A DNA stretch of 64,000 nt, from contig NZ_BAXA01000001.1 in the NCBI RefSeq assembly GCF_000698125.1, positions 1 to 64,000 on the forward strand. Reading direction: 5' to 3'. Source of the DNA: Geomicrobium sp. JCM 19038 (GTDB taxonomy: Bacteria; Bacillota; Bacilli; Bacillales; Marinococcaceae). The notes below the pieces were generated by a model. It saw nothing but the letters and a program-made list of their open reading frames with translations. It ran no database searches and was not told the DNA's origin. A program made the translations under genes and the position numbers. Of this stretch, positions 8,128 through 17,819 are shown one piece after another (position 1 is the first letter of the stretch; each line of letters starts with the position of its first letter).

Positions 8128-8562
8128 TTACGCCAGTCGTGTTTGTAATTGCGCTGCGATTTTTTGCATGTCGTCTGTGCTTAATTTGTCACCTTGATTT
8201 TGATCCCAGTTCGAATAAATTTCATCATCACCGTAACGTGGGATGAAATGAAGGTGATAGTGAAATACCGTTTGAGAGGCAGCTTCACCATTATTGTTGA
8301 CGAGGTTCATGCCAACGCTGCCAAATTGTTCTTTTAAAGCTCTGGCAATTTTAGGTGCGTTTTTCATGAGTGCTGCAGCCGTTTCTTCTTGTAACTCGAA
8401 GATGTTTTCTTCGTGAGTTTTTGGAATAAGGAGCGTGTGACCTTTCGTTACTTGGCTAATATCAAAAAATGCCACACAGTTTTCATCTTCGTATACTTTT
8501 GTTGATGGAATGTCTCCTGCAATGATTTTACAAAATACACAGTTTTCTTCGTGTGCAGACAA
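8128..8562 (-). CDS. hit: Hit, HIT-family nucleotide hydrolase
   Basis: 144-residue histidine-triad protein. The zinc-binding Cys pair CVFCKI is near the N-terminus and the catalytic triad HYHLHFIPR is near residue 105. Family members hydrolyse nucleoside phosphoramidates or adenylates. The start codon is TTG, seven bases after AGGAGG. The gene is divergent from ecsA, as in B. subtilis. Confidence 0.92.
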   Translation of the reverse strand: MSAHEENCVFCKIIAGDIPSTKVYEDENCVAFFDISQVTKGHTLLIPKTHEENIFELQEETAAALMKNAPKIARALKEQFGSVGMNLVNNNGEAASQTVFHYHLHFIPRYGDDEIYSNWDQNQGDKLSTDDMQKIAAQLQTRLA

Positions 8563-8697
8563 TGTGAGTCCTCCTTTACTACTTGTAAGTCTACTATAGC
8601 AAATCTGACGTTAATTCACACTTCAAAACTTACATCCGTTTTCAATTTTGAAGGTTAAGGGTACAATAAACATATTGGCAAGATATGGAGGGACACA

Positions 8698-9435
8698 ATG
8701 ACACAACTACTACACGTTCAAAGCGTTTCCGGCGGCTATAATCCGAATAAGCCTGTCATTAAGAAGGTTGAGTTTGGCGTTGAGCGCGGTGAGATTGTCG
8801 GTCTCATTGGCTTGAATGGCGCGGGGAAAAGTACGACGATCAAGCACATTTTAGGATTGTTAGAGCCGACAGATGGAGCCATTACGCTAAATGGGAAGAC
8901 GATTGCAGATGATTTAGATACGTACCGTCAAGCGATGAGCTTTATTCCTGAAACCCCGATTTTATATGATGAACTAACGTTATGGGAACACCTTCGCTTA
9001 ACAGCGATGGCATATGATCTTACCGATTGGGAAGAGCGAGCCGAATCACTATTGAAAACATACCGAATGGCAAAAATGAAACACTGGTTTCCGAGCAACT
9101 TCTCGAAAGGGATGCGCCAAAAAGTCATGATCATGTGTGCGTTTTTAGTGAAACCAGAGCTTTACGTTGTTGATGAGCCATTTCTCGGACTTGATCCTGT
9201 CGGAATCCAGTCACTACTCGATCAAATGGTCGAAATGAAAAATAGTGGTGCGGGCATTTTGATGTCTACTCACATTTTGACTACGGCAGAAAAGTATTGT
9301 GATCGTTTCGTATTGTTACACCACGGCACAGTTTACTTAAAAGGGACGCTTGCTGAACTTCGCACGCAAGCCAATATGCCAAACGCAGGTCTTGATGAGA
9401 TTTATGTTGAAATGACAAAGGAAGATGATCGATGA
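8698..9435 (+). CDS. ecsA: EcsA, ABC transporter ATP-binding protein
   Basis: ABC ATPase of 245 residues: Walker A GLNGAGKST, a signature reading FSKGMRQK, Walker B LYVVDEPFLGLD, and the switch His in MSTHIL. EcsA energises the EcsAB exporter, which in B. subtilis influences secretion, sporulation and competence through regulated intramembrane proteolysis. It overlaps ecsB by four bases (ATGA), which implies coupled translation. Confidence 0.93.
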   Translation: MTQLLHVQSVSGGYNPNKPVIKKVEFGVERGEIVGLIGLNGAGKSTTIKHILGLLEPTDGAITLNGKTIADDLDTYRQAMSFIPETPILYDELTLWEHLRLTAMAYDLTDWEERAESLLKTYRMAKMKHWFPSNFSKGMRQKVMIMCAFLVKPELYVVDEPFLGLDPVGIQSLLDQMVEMKNSGAGILMSTHILTTAEKYCDRFVLLHHGTVYLKGTLAELRTQANMPNAGLDEIYVEMTKEDDR

Positions 9436-10664
9436 GTATTGATCAATTGTGGCAAGAGAGGGCTAGAGAGTTTTGGTCAGTGAGTAGACGCTACATAACG
9501 CTCATGGCAAATAGCGGTTTAATGGTTGCCATCGGTGGGATCGTACTCATCATCGGCATTTACTATAATTCGTTTTTGGACTGGCTTCCAAGCACATTTC
9601 CAGTCGTACAAGTTCTAGCTGTCTTGTTTGCTTTTATGTTGACGAAGACGTCCGTGCGGACGTTTTTCCAAACGGGCGATCTCGTTTACTTGCTACCTAT
9701 GGAAGCGAAGATGAATCATTATTTACAAAGCGCTCTCCGTTATAGTTGGTTTATGCAAAGCATCGTGCTTGCGCTCGTGTTGTTTTTACTCGGACCCCTT
9801 TATACCGACCGAATTGGTGAATTTAATCAATTACTCATTACATTTCTTATTCTAATTGCAGCGAAAGGATGGAATGTGTTTGCCTATTGGTCGGAGCTAA
9901 GGTATCAGTACGTTTCTCAACAGTGGAAGTTGCGATGGCTGCGATTCGCGGTAAACCTCGTATTTGTGTTTTTCGTGTTTATGCTTGAATGGTTGTTCGT
10001 GCTTGCTGTAGGGGTGGTCATGATTCTACTCTTATTCGGATATTATCGACCGTTACACGAGAAATACCGTTTGAAATGGGATCAGTTAATTTCATTAGAA
10101 GAAGAACGGCTAAACTCGTTTTACACGTTTGCGAATGCTTTCGTTGATGTGCCACACATTAAGGCAAGAGTAAGAAGACGGAGCATCCTCTCGAATCAAT
10201 GGAATCGCTTAGTGACAAAGCGAAGCAATACGTACGTATTTTTGTACGGTAAAACGTTTGCACGTTCTGGTGATTATTTCGGTATTATGATTCGGTTAGC
10301 CATTGTAGGAGCGCTGTTAATTTACGCAACACCAGAAGACCTTCAAGGACTAGCTGTCGTTATTGCGATATTGTTCACGTACATTACAGGTTCACAACTA
10401 GTGACGATTTACCACCATCATAAGACGATGGTTTGGCCTGAACTATATCCAGTTCCTGAACAAGTGAGGCAACAATCGGTTCAGTCGCTCGTTCGCAATG
10501 TCATGGTCATTCAATCGATATGGTTTACAATCATTACGTTCATCACATCTTGGTCGATCTTCTATAGTATGATTGCATTGTTTATGATGCTTTTAATGGT
10601 CATTGCTTATGTTAAAGTTCAACTTCCTAAATGGTTTAAACAATCACTACGCGCGTTATCTTAA
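9432..10664 (+). CDS. ecsB: EcsB, ABC transporter membrane subunit
   Basis: 410-residue integral membrane protein with about eight to ten hydrophobic helices, for example near residues 25-50, 60-75, 98-120, 128-150 and 175-205. It begins MSIDQLWQERAREFW, as EcsB proteins do. It is the permease partner of EcsA, and its position between ecsA and ecsC supports the call. Confidence 0.9.
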   Translation: MSIDQLWQERAREFWSVSRRYITLMANSGLMVAIGGIVLIIGIYYNSFLDWLPSTFPVVQVLAVLFAFMLTKTSVRTFFQTGDLVYLLPMEAKMNHYLQSALRYSWFMQSIVLALVLFLLGPLYTDRIGEFNQLLITFLILIAAKGWNVFAYWSELRYQYVSQQWKLRWLRFAVNLVFVFFVFMLEWLFVLAVGVVMILLLFGYYRPLHEKYRLKWDQLISLEEERLNSFYTFANAFVDVPHIKARVRRRSILSNQWNRLVTKRSNTYVFLYGKTFARSGDYFGIMIRLAIVGALLIYATPEDLQGLAVVIAILFTYITGSQLVTIYHHHKTMVWPELYPVPEQVRQQSVQSLVRNVMVIQSIWFTIITFITSWSIFYSMIALFMMLLMVIAYVKVQLPKWFKQSLRALS

Positions 10665-10683
10665 TGTTGGGGAGGACGTTGTA

Positions 10684-11427
10684 ATGGAAGCATATGAAAA
10701 GGAAGCTCTTATGGAGCTAAATGCTTGGAAACGCAAACTGGCAAAAAACCCATCGATGGTCAAAGATTGGACAAAGTCATTTCAATCAAAAATGAACGGG
10801 TACGTTCCTGACAAAGTACACGTGACGATCGGGAATGCAATACGGCAGATGATTGATACGACGATGAATACGAGTGAATACGTCCAAAAGAAAGAACCGT
10901 TACAACACATGTCATTAGAACAAAGAGACGAAGCTTTACAAAAAGCAATTGTTTCGTACCGAAGAACTGCAAGCTTGGAAGGAGCGGGCACAGGTGCTGG
11001 AGGCATACTCCTTGGCATGAGTGACTTCCCAATGTTGCTTGCCATAAAAATGCGCTTTCTATTCACAACCGCTCAGATATATGGTTATGATCCGAAGCAT
11101 GTCGATGAACGTTTGTTTGTGCTAAACGTTTTTCAAATGGCCTTCTCAAGCCGCAAGACACAACGAGAAACGCTGGCGAGAATGGAGCAATGGCAGACGT
11201 TTATTGACGAGTTCGGAGAAGAGCTAACGATTGACCAAGCGATTGACTGGGTAACGTTCCAACTGGAATATCGAGATTTCATCGATGTACCAAAGACATT
11301 GCAGCTCATCCCAGGGTTCGGATTGTTTGTCGGTGCAACGATTAATTATCAACTACTCATTCAACTTGGAGAAGCTGCACAATACTGTTACCGCATTCGC
11401 TGGTTTCAAGACCAATTGAAACAATAA
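10684..11427 (+). CDS. ecsC: EcsC family protein
   Basis: 247 residues with the EcsC core: GAGTGAGGILLGMSDFPMLLAIKMR and a C-terminal LIPGFGLFVGATINYQLL segment, both likely membrane-associated. Its function is unknown and it is dispensable in B. subtilis. The ATG at 10684 follows GGGGAGG by eight bases; longer upstream frames lie inside ecsB and were rejected. Confidence 0.9.
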   Translation: MEAYEKEALMELNAWKRKLAKNPSMVKDWTKSFQSKMNGYVPDKVHVTIGNAIRQMIDTTMNTSEYVQKKEPLQHMSLEQRDEALQKAIVSYRRTASLEGAGTGAGGILLGMSDFPMLLAIKMRFLFTTAQIYGYDPKHVDERLFVLNVFQMAFSSRKTQRETLARMEQWQTFIDEFGEELTIDQAIDWVTFQLEYRDFIDVPKTLQLIPGFGLFVGATINYQLLIQLGEAAQYCYRIRWFQDQLKQ

Positions 11428-11432
11428 AGAGG

Positions 11433-11465
11433 AAGGCTCTGGCTCTAAAAATCAGGGCTTTTTCA
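11433..11465 (+). terminator. terminator of ecsABC
   Basis: AAGGCTCTG pairs with CAGGGCTTT (two G:T pairs) around an 11-base loop, followed by Ts. Confidence 0.65.
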
Positions 11466-11528
11466 TTTTGGCATTTGCATGTTTCGTTTGGCTAATCCCA
11501 ACATAGAGGAGAGCTTGCCGGGGTCAAG

Positions 11529-11556
11529 AAAGAAAGGCAGTCCATTTGGACTGCCT
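11529..11556 (-). terminator. terminator of the M20 amidohydrolase gene
   Basis: AAAGGCAGTCC / GGACTGCCTTT, 11-bp arms and a 4-base loop, six bases beyond the stop codon on the minus strand. Confidence 0.75.
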
Positions 11557-11561
11557 TTTCA

Positions 11562-12740
11562 TTATGATTCTTTATAATAATCAATTGCTGCTTTTGCGAG
11601 TGTCTTTGCTGCGACGAGCATCGCCCGCTCATCGAAGTCAAAGAGGGGATGATGATGAGGCGCATTGTTTCTTCCGTCCATAAATGCTGCACCGGTGAAG
11701 AAAAATGAACCTTTCGTTTTTTGTAAGTAGTAAGAGAAATCTTCACTTGCAAGTACTGGTTCTCGTTCATGTACGCCATTGACATCTGTAATGCCAGAAG
11801 CGATCTTCGCGATGTAGTTCGTCTCTACTGCATGGTTAAAGACAGGAGGATACCCTCTGCCATAGTCATATTCAACAGTTGCACCGTAAGCTTTTGCTGT
11901 GTTTTCAGCTATTTCAAAGATATCTTGTTCTATTTGATTGCGAACATCTTCTTGGAATGTACGAACGGTTCCGACCATCTCGACTGAATCTGCAATGACG
12001 TTGTACGGGTTGTCAGCAATGAACTTGCCAATCGAAACCACTGCAGAGTAGAGAGGGTTTACACGTCTGGCGACGATCGTTTGGATGTTATTTACGATTT
12101 GTGAACCGATGACAACGGCATCTTTTGTCGTATGTGGAAGAGCACCGTGACCGCCTTTCCCGTTTACTTTGATCGTAAAATGGTCAGCAGATGCCATAAA
12201 AGGACCGCTACAATGTTGAACTGTACCGAGGGGATCTTGTGACCATAAATGCGTTCCAAATACAACATCGACACCATCTAAGGCTCCGTCTTTAATCATC
12301 GGTGCAGCACCACCAGGTGATAACTCTTCAGCATGTTGGTGCAGGAAAACGACTGTTCCGTGAAGCTCATCTTCGACTTGCCTTAGCGCTTTTGCTAAAA
12401 CGAGCAATGTCGCCGTGTGACCGTCGTGACCACAAGCATGCATGACTCCATCCACTTTTGATTTATAAGGTACGTCTTTTTGATCTTGGATTGGGAGCGC
12501 ATCGAAATCGGCACGGAGGGCAACGACAGGACCAGGATTTTTGCCGCTAATTTTCGCCACAACGCCGTTGCCACCGACATGTTCCTGAACTTCATTTCCT
12601 AATTTTTTATGATAATCTGCAATGTATTTAGCAGTGTTCGTTTCATGAAATGAAACTTCTGGATTTTCATGAAGATGTCTACGAATTTCGACCATTTCGT
12701 CAAAATGCCTGTCTAACAATTGGAACAGTTTATCTTGCAT
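11562..12740 (-). CDS. M20D amidohydrolase (YhaA-like)
   Basis: Zinc peptidase of the M20D aminoacylase/carboxypeptidase group, 392 residues. Metal ligands are visible in HACGHDGHTA and QHAEE, with the dimerisation domain around GKGGHGALPHTTKDAV and a further ligand in ASEDFSYYL. Family members remove acyl groups from N-acyl amino acids or similar amides. It occupies the place of yhaA next to ecsC in B. subtilis. The start at 12740 follows AAGGAGG. The exact substrate cannot be told from sequence. Confidence 0.85.
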   Translation of the reverse strand: MQDKLFQLLDRHFDEMVEIRRHLHENPEVSFHETNTAKYIADYHKKLGNEVQEHVGGNGVVAKISGKNPGPVVALRADFDALPIQDQKDVPYKSKVDGVMHACGHDGHTATLLVLAKALRQVEDELHGTVVFLHQHAEELSPGGAAPMIKDGALDGVDVVFGTHLWSQDPLGTVQHCSGPFMASADHFTIKVNGKGGHGALPHTTKDAVVIGSQIVNNIQTIVARRVNPLYSAVVSIGKFIADNPYNVIADSVEMVGTVRTFQEDVRNQIEQDIFEIAENTAKAYGATVEYDYGRGYPPVFNHAVETNYIAKIASGITDVNGVHEREPVLASEDFSYYLQKTKGSFFFTGAAFMDGRNNAPHHHPLFDFDERAMLVAAKTLAKAAIDYYKES

Positions 12741-12880
12741 CGTGTATTCCTCCTTAAGTATTTGTCTATTGTAACATAGTAAAAAAATTAGCAATGTCTG
12801 AAGCGCAATATTATAATAAATCTGAAACTTAAATGAGCGTTGTTACGTAACTATAGTAGCAACTCATACGGAGGTAAGAC

Positions 12881-13677
12881 ATGACGACAAAATGGGCGTT
12901 ACACATCGTGTTCGTAATGATTTTGTTTAGTAGTATTTTTTTGAATGTAACCTTATTAGGTATAACAGCGTTGGATTTATAGTACCACTTATTAGCGCCA
13001 TGATTTTTACGTGGTTGTTAATGAGTAAGGAACCGATGAGTGCATATCTTTTCGGTGTGTTGGCTGCAGGGCTTGCGACTAGCCCCTGGGTGCCGATTCC
13101 ATCATTTCTGTTATTGTTCACACCGCTTCTGTACATTGTTGGTGTGCGCCTTTTCAAAGCAAATACAGAAGAAATTGATGTGGACCGGTTATCAGCAGGC
13201 GAGAAGGTTGATCTAAATGAATCAGCTAAATTCAGTCAGGCAAGCCCTGAGTCATTTGATAACAACATTGAACAAATTCCGAATCAACAATGGATTATTT
13301 TTGATGAAGAAAAATATAAAAAACAAGCCTTTACGTTAGGTGATGAGACGAACTTCAACGTGATTTTTGGAACGCTACATTTAGATCTTACACGTGCGGA
13401 CCTTCAGCATGATCATTTGGAGCTATCTATCTTAAATACGTTCGGTGACGTACGGATTATCGTTCCACGCGATTGGTCAATTGAAGTTGAATCGAATATT
13501 GTAATGGGGTCGACCCGTGCATTTAATCGATCACTTGAGGGGATGTTTAAACAAAAGACGTTACGCTTTGGTACGGAGCAAGCGTCTTTAGGGCATATTC
13601 ATATTAAGCTCATTAACGTTCTCGGAAGCTCTCGATTAAAGCTTGAAAAAGAGAAAAAAAGCGCAGGACTTTTCTAG
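12881..13677 (+). CDS. LiaF-like membrane protein (frameshifted)
   Basis: The first 31 codons encode a transmembrane segment (WALHIVFVMILFSSIFLNVTLLGITAL). One G missing at 12973-12974 (GG for GGG) breaks the frame, and repair continues into GFIVPLISAMIFTW. Several helices follow, then a charged linker, then a beta-rich C-terminal domain (NFNVIFGTLHLDLTRADL, NTFGDVRIIVPRDWSIEV, GSSRLKLEKEK) like the LiaF/DUF2154 cell-wall stress domain. In B. subtilis LiaF holds down the LiaRS antibiotic response, but no liaR or liaS is adjacent here. GGAGGT precedes the ATG. Closeness to pbpF fits an envelope role. Confidence 0.65.
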
Positions 13678-13811
13678 CTTTATTCTACAAAATTTGAGGT
13701 CTCCCCCACCAGTTTACATGATTTTGCCAAGTTTATTGTACTATAATAGGGTAAGCATGTAGCGTTTAACTAGTAAATGGCTCCCTGTTTTACGTGTACT
13801 GGAGGAAGCGA

Positions 13812-15974
13812 ATGATGAAATCAAAAAAAATGAATAAATACGTTTTTATAAGTATCGTTGCGGTTTTATCAACATTCGTATTAGCGTTCGGAAGTTATGC
13901 GAGTGCGTTAATAGCGGGCAACTTATTAACGGATGAAGACAAGTTGAATTTTGCGCAAACAACGACCGTAGTAGATGAGCAAGGGGATCAAATTGCTCGA
14001 CTATATATTGAAGATCGTGAGAATGTGTCCATCGATGAAATTCCTGAGCATGTTCAACATGCCTTTATCTCTGTGGAAGATCATCGCTTTTACGATCATC
14101 AAGGGGTGGATTTTATAGCGATTGGACGAGCGCTTTATCGAGATATTCTAGCGGGTGCAGCAGTAGAAGGTGGGAGTACAATTACCCAGCAACTTGCGAA
14201 GAATGTCTACTTAGAAAATGAAAAAACGCTCATGAGAAAAACGAAAGAAGTCTTAATCAGTATGAATCTTGAGCGACAGTTTTCAAAAGATACGCTACTT
14301 GAGATGTACTTGAATCAAATTTATTTCGGACACGGAGTATATGGAATAGAGCGAGCGTCTGAACAATACTTTGGAAAAAACGCAAAAGACTTAACAATTG
14401 CTGAAGGGGCGCTGCTTGCAGCAATTCCTAAAGCGCCGTATAACTATTCTCCAGCATCCGATGTTGAACGAGCAGAAAAGCGTCGAGGGACGGTACTTGC
14501 GCTCATGGAACGACATGGTTACATTAATAGCGAAACGAGAGAAGCGGCGGCTCAAACCGCTATTCAAACCGATTTACACACAGAACCTGACATGCACCCG
14601 GCTTGGTTTACGTATGTGGATATGCTCATTACAGAAAGCATTGAAAAGCACAGCATATCAGAACAACAAATACTAACAGGTGGGTACCGAATTGAAGTAC
14701 CGATTCATAAAGATGTACAAATGGCGGCATATGAAGCTTTTCAAGAGAACGACAACTTTCCTGGTGAGAGTGAGCAAGTACAAGCGTCCTATGTATTGCT
14801 AGATAATGACACTGGTGCTGTAAAAGCCGTACAAGGTGGACGGGATTACGTTCGTAAAGGTTTAAACCGTACGACGATTAAGCGACAACCTGGATCATCA
14901 TTTAAGCCTTTATCAGTTTTTGCACCTGCGCTTGAGAGTGGCGATTACAAACCATATTCAATGCTTAAAGACGAGAAGCTCGAGTACGGGGATTATAGCC
15001 CGAGTAACGTAACGAATGAATATCAAGGGAACATTACGATGCGAGATGCGATCGTGCAATCAACAAACACGTCAGCTGTGTGGCTCTTAAATGAAATGGG
15101 CATTGATCAAGGTCTTGAATGGGCAAACGAAGCTGTGACGCCGTTTAAAGACGAGGGTTTATCTGTTGCTCTTGGTGGCATGTCTGAAGGCGTGACTCCA
15201 TTAGATATGGCAACTGCGTATACGTCATTTGCTAACGGTGGTGTGAAGTCAGATCCCTATTTTATTACTTCAATTAGAACGAAGTCTGGAAACAACTTAA
15301 TTGAACCTGCAATTGAGCAACAACGGCTGCTTAGTGAGCAGAATGCATGGTACATGACGCGGATGTTAGAAGGTGCTGTAGAAGAAGGGACAGGCCGACC
15401 GGGTGAGACGAACCATGCACTTGCAGGGAAAACGGGGACAACGAACTTTGAAGGTGTAGAAGGAGCCAATCGTGATGCATGGTTTGTCGGTTACACACCG
15501 CAATACACGGGTGCTTTGTGGATGGGTTATGACAGCACAACAGAAGAGCAACATTTGCAAGAAGGCAGTGCATACCCTACGAGACTATTTAAGCAGTTAG
15601 TAAATACTGAGCCAGTCACTGAACAAGGCGTTGCGTTTATGAAACCAGATGGGGTACAAGATCTTGAATCACCGGTACAATTAGCGCAAGTCGATGATTT
15701 AGATGCGGAACTAACGTTAGAAGGAGAAGGGTTTTTAAATGTTGAACTACGGTGGACAGCAGCTGAAGATGATCGTCTCGTTTACAACATTTATGAAGTT
15801 AAAGGTGGAGAAGCAAGTAAGGTCGGAGAAGTCACTGGAAAGGGAACGTACACGGTGAACCGTGCCAATGTGTTTTCTTTAAATGACTATATGGTCGTTC
15901 CTTACAATCCACAAACCGGTCAAGAAGGTGAACCGTCTAATATTGTGGGTGTTCAATTTATGTCACTGTTTTAA
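13812..15974 (+). CDS. pbpF: PbpF, class A penicillin-binding protein
   Basis: Bifunctional peptidoglycan synthase of 720 residues. An N-terminal membrane anchor (about residues 9-33) is followed by a GT51 glycosyltransferase domain (AFISVEDHRFYDHQGVD, GGSTITQQLAKN, EMYLNQIYFGHGVYGIE). The transpeptidase domain has the nucleophile in GSSFKP near residue 362, STNTS, and KTGT near residue 540. It is upstream of hemE, as pbpF is in B. subtilis, where the protein is tied to spore formation. GGAGGA is six bases before ATG 13812; ATG 13815 is also possible. A C-terminal fibronectin-like extension follows the transpeptidase. Confidence 0.88.
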   Translation: MMKSKKMNKYVFISIVAVLSTFVLAFGSYASALIAGNLLTDEDKLNFAQTTTVVDEQGDQIARLYIEDRENVSIDEIPEHVQHAFISVEDHRFYDHQGVDFIAIGRALYRDILAGAAVEGGSTITQQLAKNVYLENEKTLMRKTKEVLISMNLERQFSKDTLLEMYLNQIYFGHGVYGIERASEQYFGKNAKDLTIAEGALLAAIPKAPYNYSPASDVERAEKRRGTVLALMERHGYINSETREAAAQTAIQTDLHTEPDMHPAWFTYVDMLITESIEKHSISEQQILTGGYRIEVPIHKDVQMAAYEAFQENDNFPGESEQVQASYVLLDNDTGAVKAVQGGRDYVRKGLNRTTIKRQPGSSFKPLSVFAPALESGDYKPYSMLKDEKLEYGDYSPSNVTNEYQGNITMRDAIVQSTNTSAVWLLNEMGIDQGLEWANEAVTPFKDEGLSVALGGMSEGVTPLDMATAYTSFANGGVKSDPYFITSIRTKSGNNLIEPAIEQQRLLSEQNAWYMTRMLEGAVEEGTGRPGETNHALAGKTGTTNFEGVEGANRDAWFVGYTPQYTGALWMGYDSTTEEQHLQEGSAYPTRLFKQLVNTEPVTEQGVAFMKPDGVQDLESPVQLAQVDDLDAELTLEGEGFLNVELRWTAAEDDRLVYNIYEVKGGEASKVGEVTGKGTYTVNRANVFSLNDYMVVPYNPQTGQEGEPSNIVGVQFMSLF

Positions 15975-15981
15975 TTAAAGA

Positions 15982-16012
15982 GACCCGTATCCTTTTCATG
16001 GATACGGGTTTT
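15982..16012 (+). terminator. terminator of pbpF
   Basis: Perfect 10-bp arms ACCCGTATCC / GGATACGGGT with a 7-base loop and following Ts. Confidence 0.85.
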
Positions 16013-16129
16013 GTGTTGGAGGTACGTTCACTTAATGATTGTGTGCTCAGAATTGTCACGGAGGCTACCTCAGCGTGTAGTAGGTGTAATTAGTGTAATT
16101 AGTACAACTCCTATGCTTTTGCATGCTCA

Positions 16130-17812
16130 TTATGAGCGGTACTGCTGCAATTGATCATCAATGTCGATTGAGACTTTTTGTAACTCGTCAGCTGTGATCG
16201 TAATAGATTCAACCGTAGACGCTTGTTCTTGAATCGTGTGTGAAATGGATTGGCCGTTCGTCATCGTTGACTCAGATTTTGACTGAATCGTTATAAGCTC
16301 AGTAAGAACATTCGTGCTGCTCGTTTGTAACTCTCTAATTAACTTTTCAATATTGGCAGCCATTTCTTTCGTTGATTGAATCGTATGTTCAATGCGATTA
16401 AACGTGTCAGATAAGTCAAGTAACGTTTCTTGGCCTTCATCAATCTGCTTTTTACTAATTGTCGTTTGAGTGATCGTATTGTCGATTTTGTCGTTCATTT
16501 CTTTTAATGTCTTGCTAATTGATTTCGAAGATCGTTCACTTTCATCAGCAAGGTCACGGATTTGCTTCGCTACCACTAAAAATCCTTCGCCACTCTGTTT
16601 CGTTCGAGCCGATTCAATGTTTGCATTTAATGATAGTAGCCTCGTTTGGCTATTTACATCGTAAATGTGATTAATAATTGTAATTACTTGGTCTGAAGAT
16701 TGTTTTGCAAGTTGGATCGTCTTTTCAGTTTGTTCGTGTTGATTTTTAATGGCTTGCATTTTTTGAAGTGATCGTTCTAAGTTTTCTTTGCCGACCGCAA
16801 CTTTATTGTTCGATTCATCATTCGTTTGTAAAACGTGTTGCACCTCGGTATACGTGTTTTGTAAGTCGTCGTGAACCGTAGTAAACCGAGTATTGGACTG
16901 CTGAATATGTTCGTTAAGCGACGTTTGCACGTCGGAGATTTCTTGCACCGAACTCGCGATGTCTGTTGAACCGGCGTTTACTTGCTGAACAGCAGCGGCT
17001 AATTCTTGGCTTGAAGATGATAATGAACGACTTGCAGTCGTCATGTTGCTCATCGTCCCAGCTAAGTGTCGGTTCATTTCATTAAGGTCTTCAGAAAGCT
17101 TCGCTAATTCATCGTTACCATCTTCAGGCAATGGCGATCCGTCAAGATTTCCAGCAGCAATGGTCGATGCCCGAGTGGACAGTCGATTAATTTTTGACGT
17201 CATTCCAGTGATAAACCGATAGAAAATGCTTCCTGCGATCATTGTCGCAACAATACTAACAATGATTGCGACAACACCGATGGAGTGAATGCTTTCAAAG
17301 CTTTCGGTTGATGCATGCTCTGCTTGTACGAGAAAATGATCTTCCAAAATGTTTGCATGATCCATAATTTCTGAACTCAAAAACTCAAATCCTTGCCACG
17401 TTTGTTCGCTTGGGATCGTGCCGCTTTCAATATAAGAAGACATTCGCGTGTCAAACATTTGATTAAGCATTTCTAATCGATTTACAGAAGTAACTTCTTC
17501 TCGGCCATCGACATGCTCTGAGAGGGTGGAAGTGAGTTCGTTCATTTGTTCAGATAACGTTATGTATTCATTAAAGTTTGGATCTTCTCCTTCGGTGAGT
17601 TCTGTAACGATAATGTATTTTTGTTGAAACGTCGTTGTTGTTTCTTGGGCATCACGTGCCAGGTCATTCCAAAAGCCAATTTCATCGGTTTTCGAAGACG
17701 CATTTTGTAATAAAACAAAAATAATTAAAAAACCAATTAGGAAACAAAACGTGAGTACTAACAATATGGATAGCAGTTTCGAGCGAATCGTCCGTAAGCG
17801 AATAATCTCCAC
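16130..17812 (-). CDS. methyl-accepting chemotaxis protein, diverged tip
   Basis: Chemoreceptor of about 560 residues: a transmembrane helix near residues 10-35, an extracellular four-helix-type sensor (QKYIIVTELTEGEDPNFNEY), a second membrane helix near 195-220, a HAMP domain, and a long coiled-coil signalling domain. The hairpin tip reads QTRLLSLNANIESARTKQSGEGFLV, lacking the usual A-R-A-G and G-R-G-F residues, so coupling to CheA/CheW may differ. It is a tandem paralogue of the next gene. The start is uncertain: GTG 17812 lies seven bases after the upstream stop, with AAGGGG almost touching it. The ligand is unknown. Confidence 0.8.
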   Translation of the reverse strand: MEIIRLRTIRSKLLSILLVLTFCFLIGFLIIFVLLQNASSKTDEIGFWNDLARDAQETTTTFQQKYIIVTELTEGEDPNFNEYITLSEQMNELTSTLSEHVDGREEVTSVNRLEMLNQMFDTRMSSYIESGTIPSEQTWQGFEFLSSEIMDHANILEDHFLVQAEHASTESFESIHSIGVVAIIVSIVATMIAGSIFYRFITGMTSKINRLSTRASTIAAGNLDGSPLPEDGNDELAKLSEDLNEMNRHLAGTMSNMTTASRSLSSSSQELAAAVQQVNAGSTDIASSVQEISDVQTSLNEHIQQSNTRFTTVHDDLQNTYTEVQHVLQTNDESNNKVAVGKENLERSLQKMQAIKNQHEQTEKTIQLAKQSSDQVITIINHIYDVNSQTRLLSLNANIESARTKQSGEGFLVVAKQIRDLADESERSSKSISKTLKEMNDKIDNTITQTTISKKQIDEGQETLLDLSDTFNRIEHTIQSTKEMAANIEKLIRELQTSSTNVLTELITIQSKSESTMTNGQSISHTIQEQASTVESITITADELQKVSIDIDDQLQQYRS

Positions 17813-17819
17813 CCCCTTG

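Noticed and set aside
13794-13811. Longer start for pbpF
   Set aside because: It would place the start before the GGAGGA ribosome site, which fits ATG 13812.
16084-16101. Short tandem repeat GTGTAATTA x2 after pbpF
   Set aside because: Two copies of nine bases only, no sign of a wider repeat or function.
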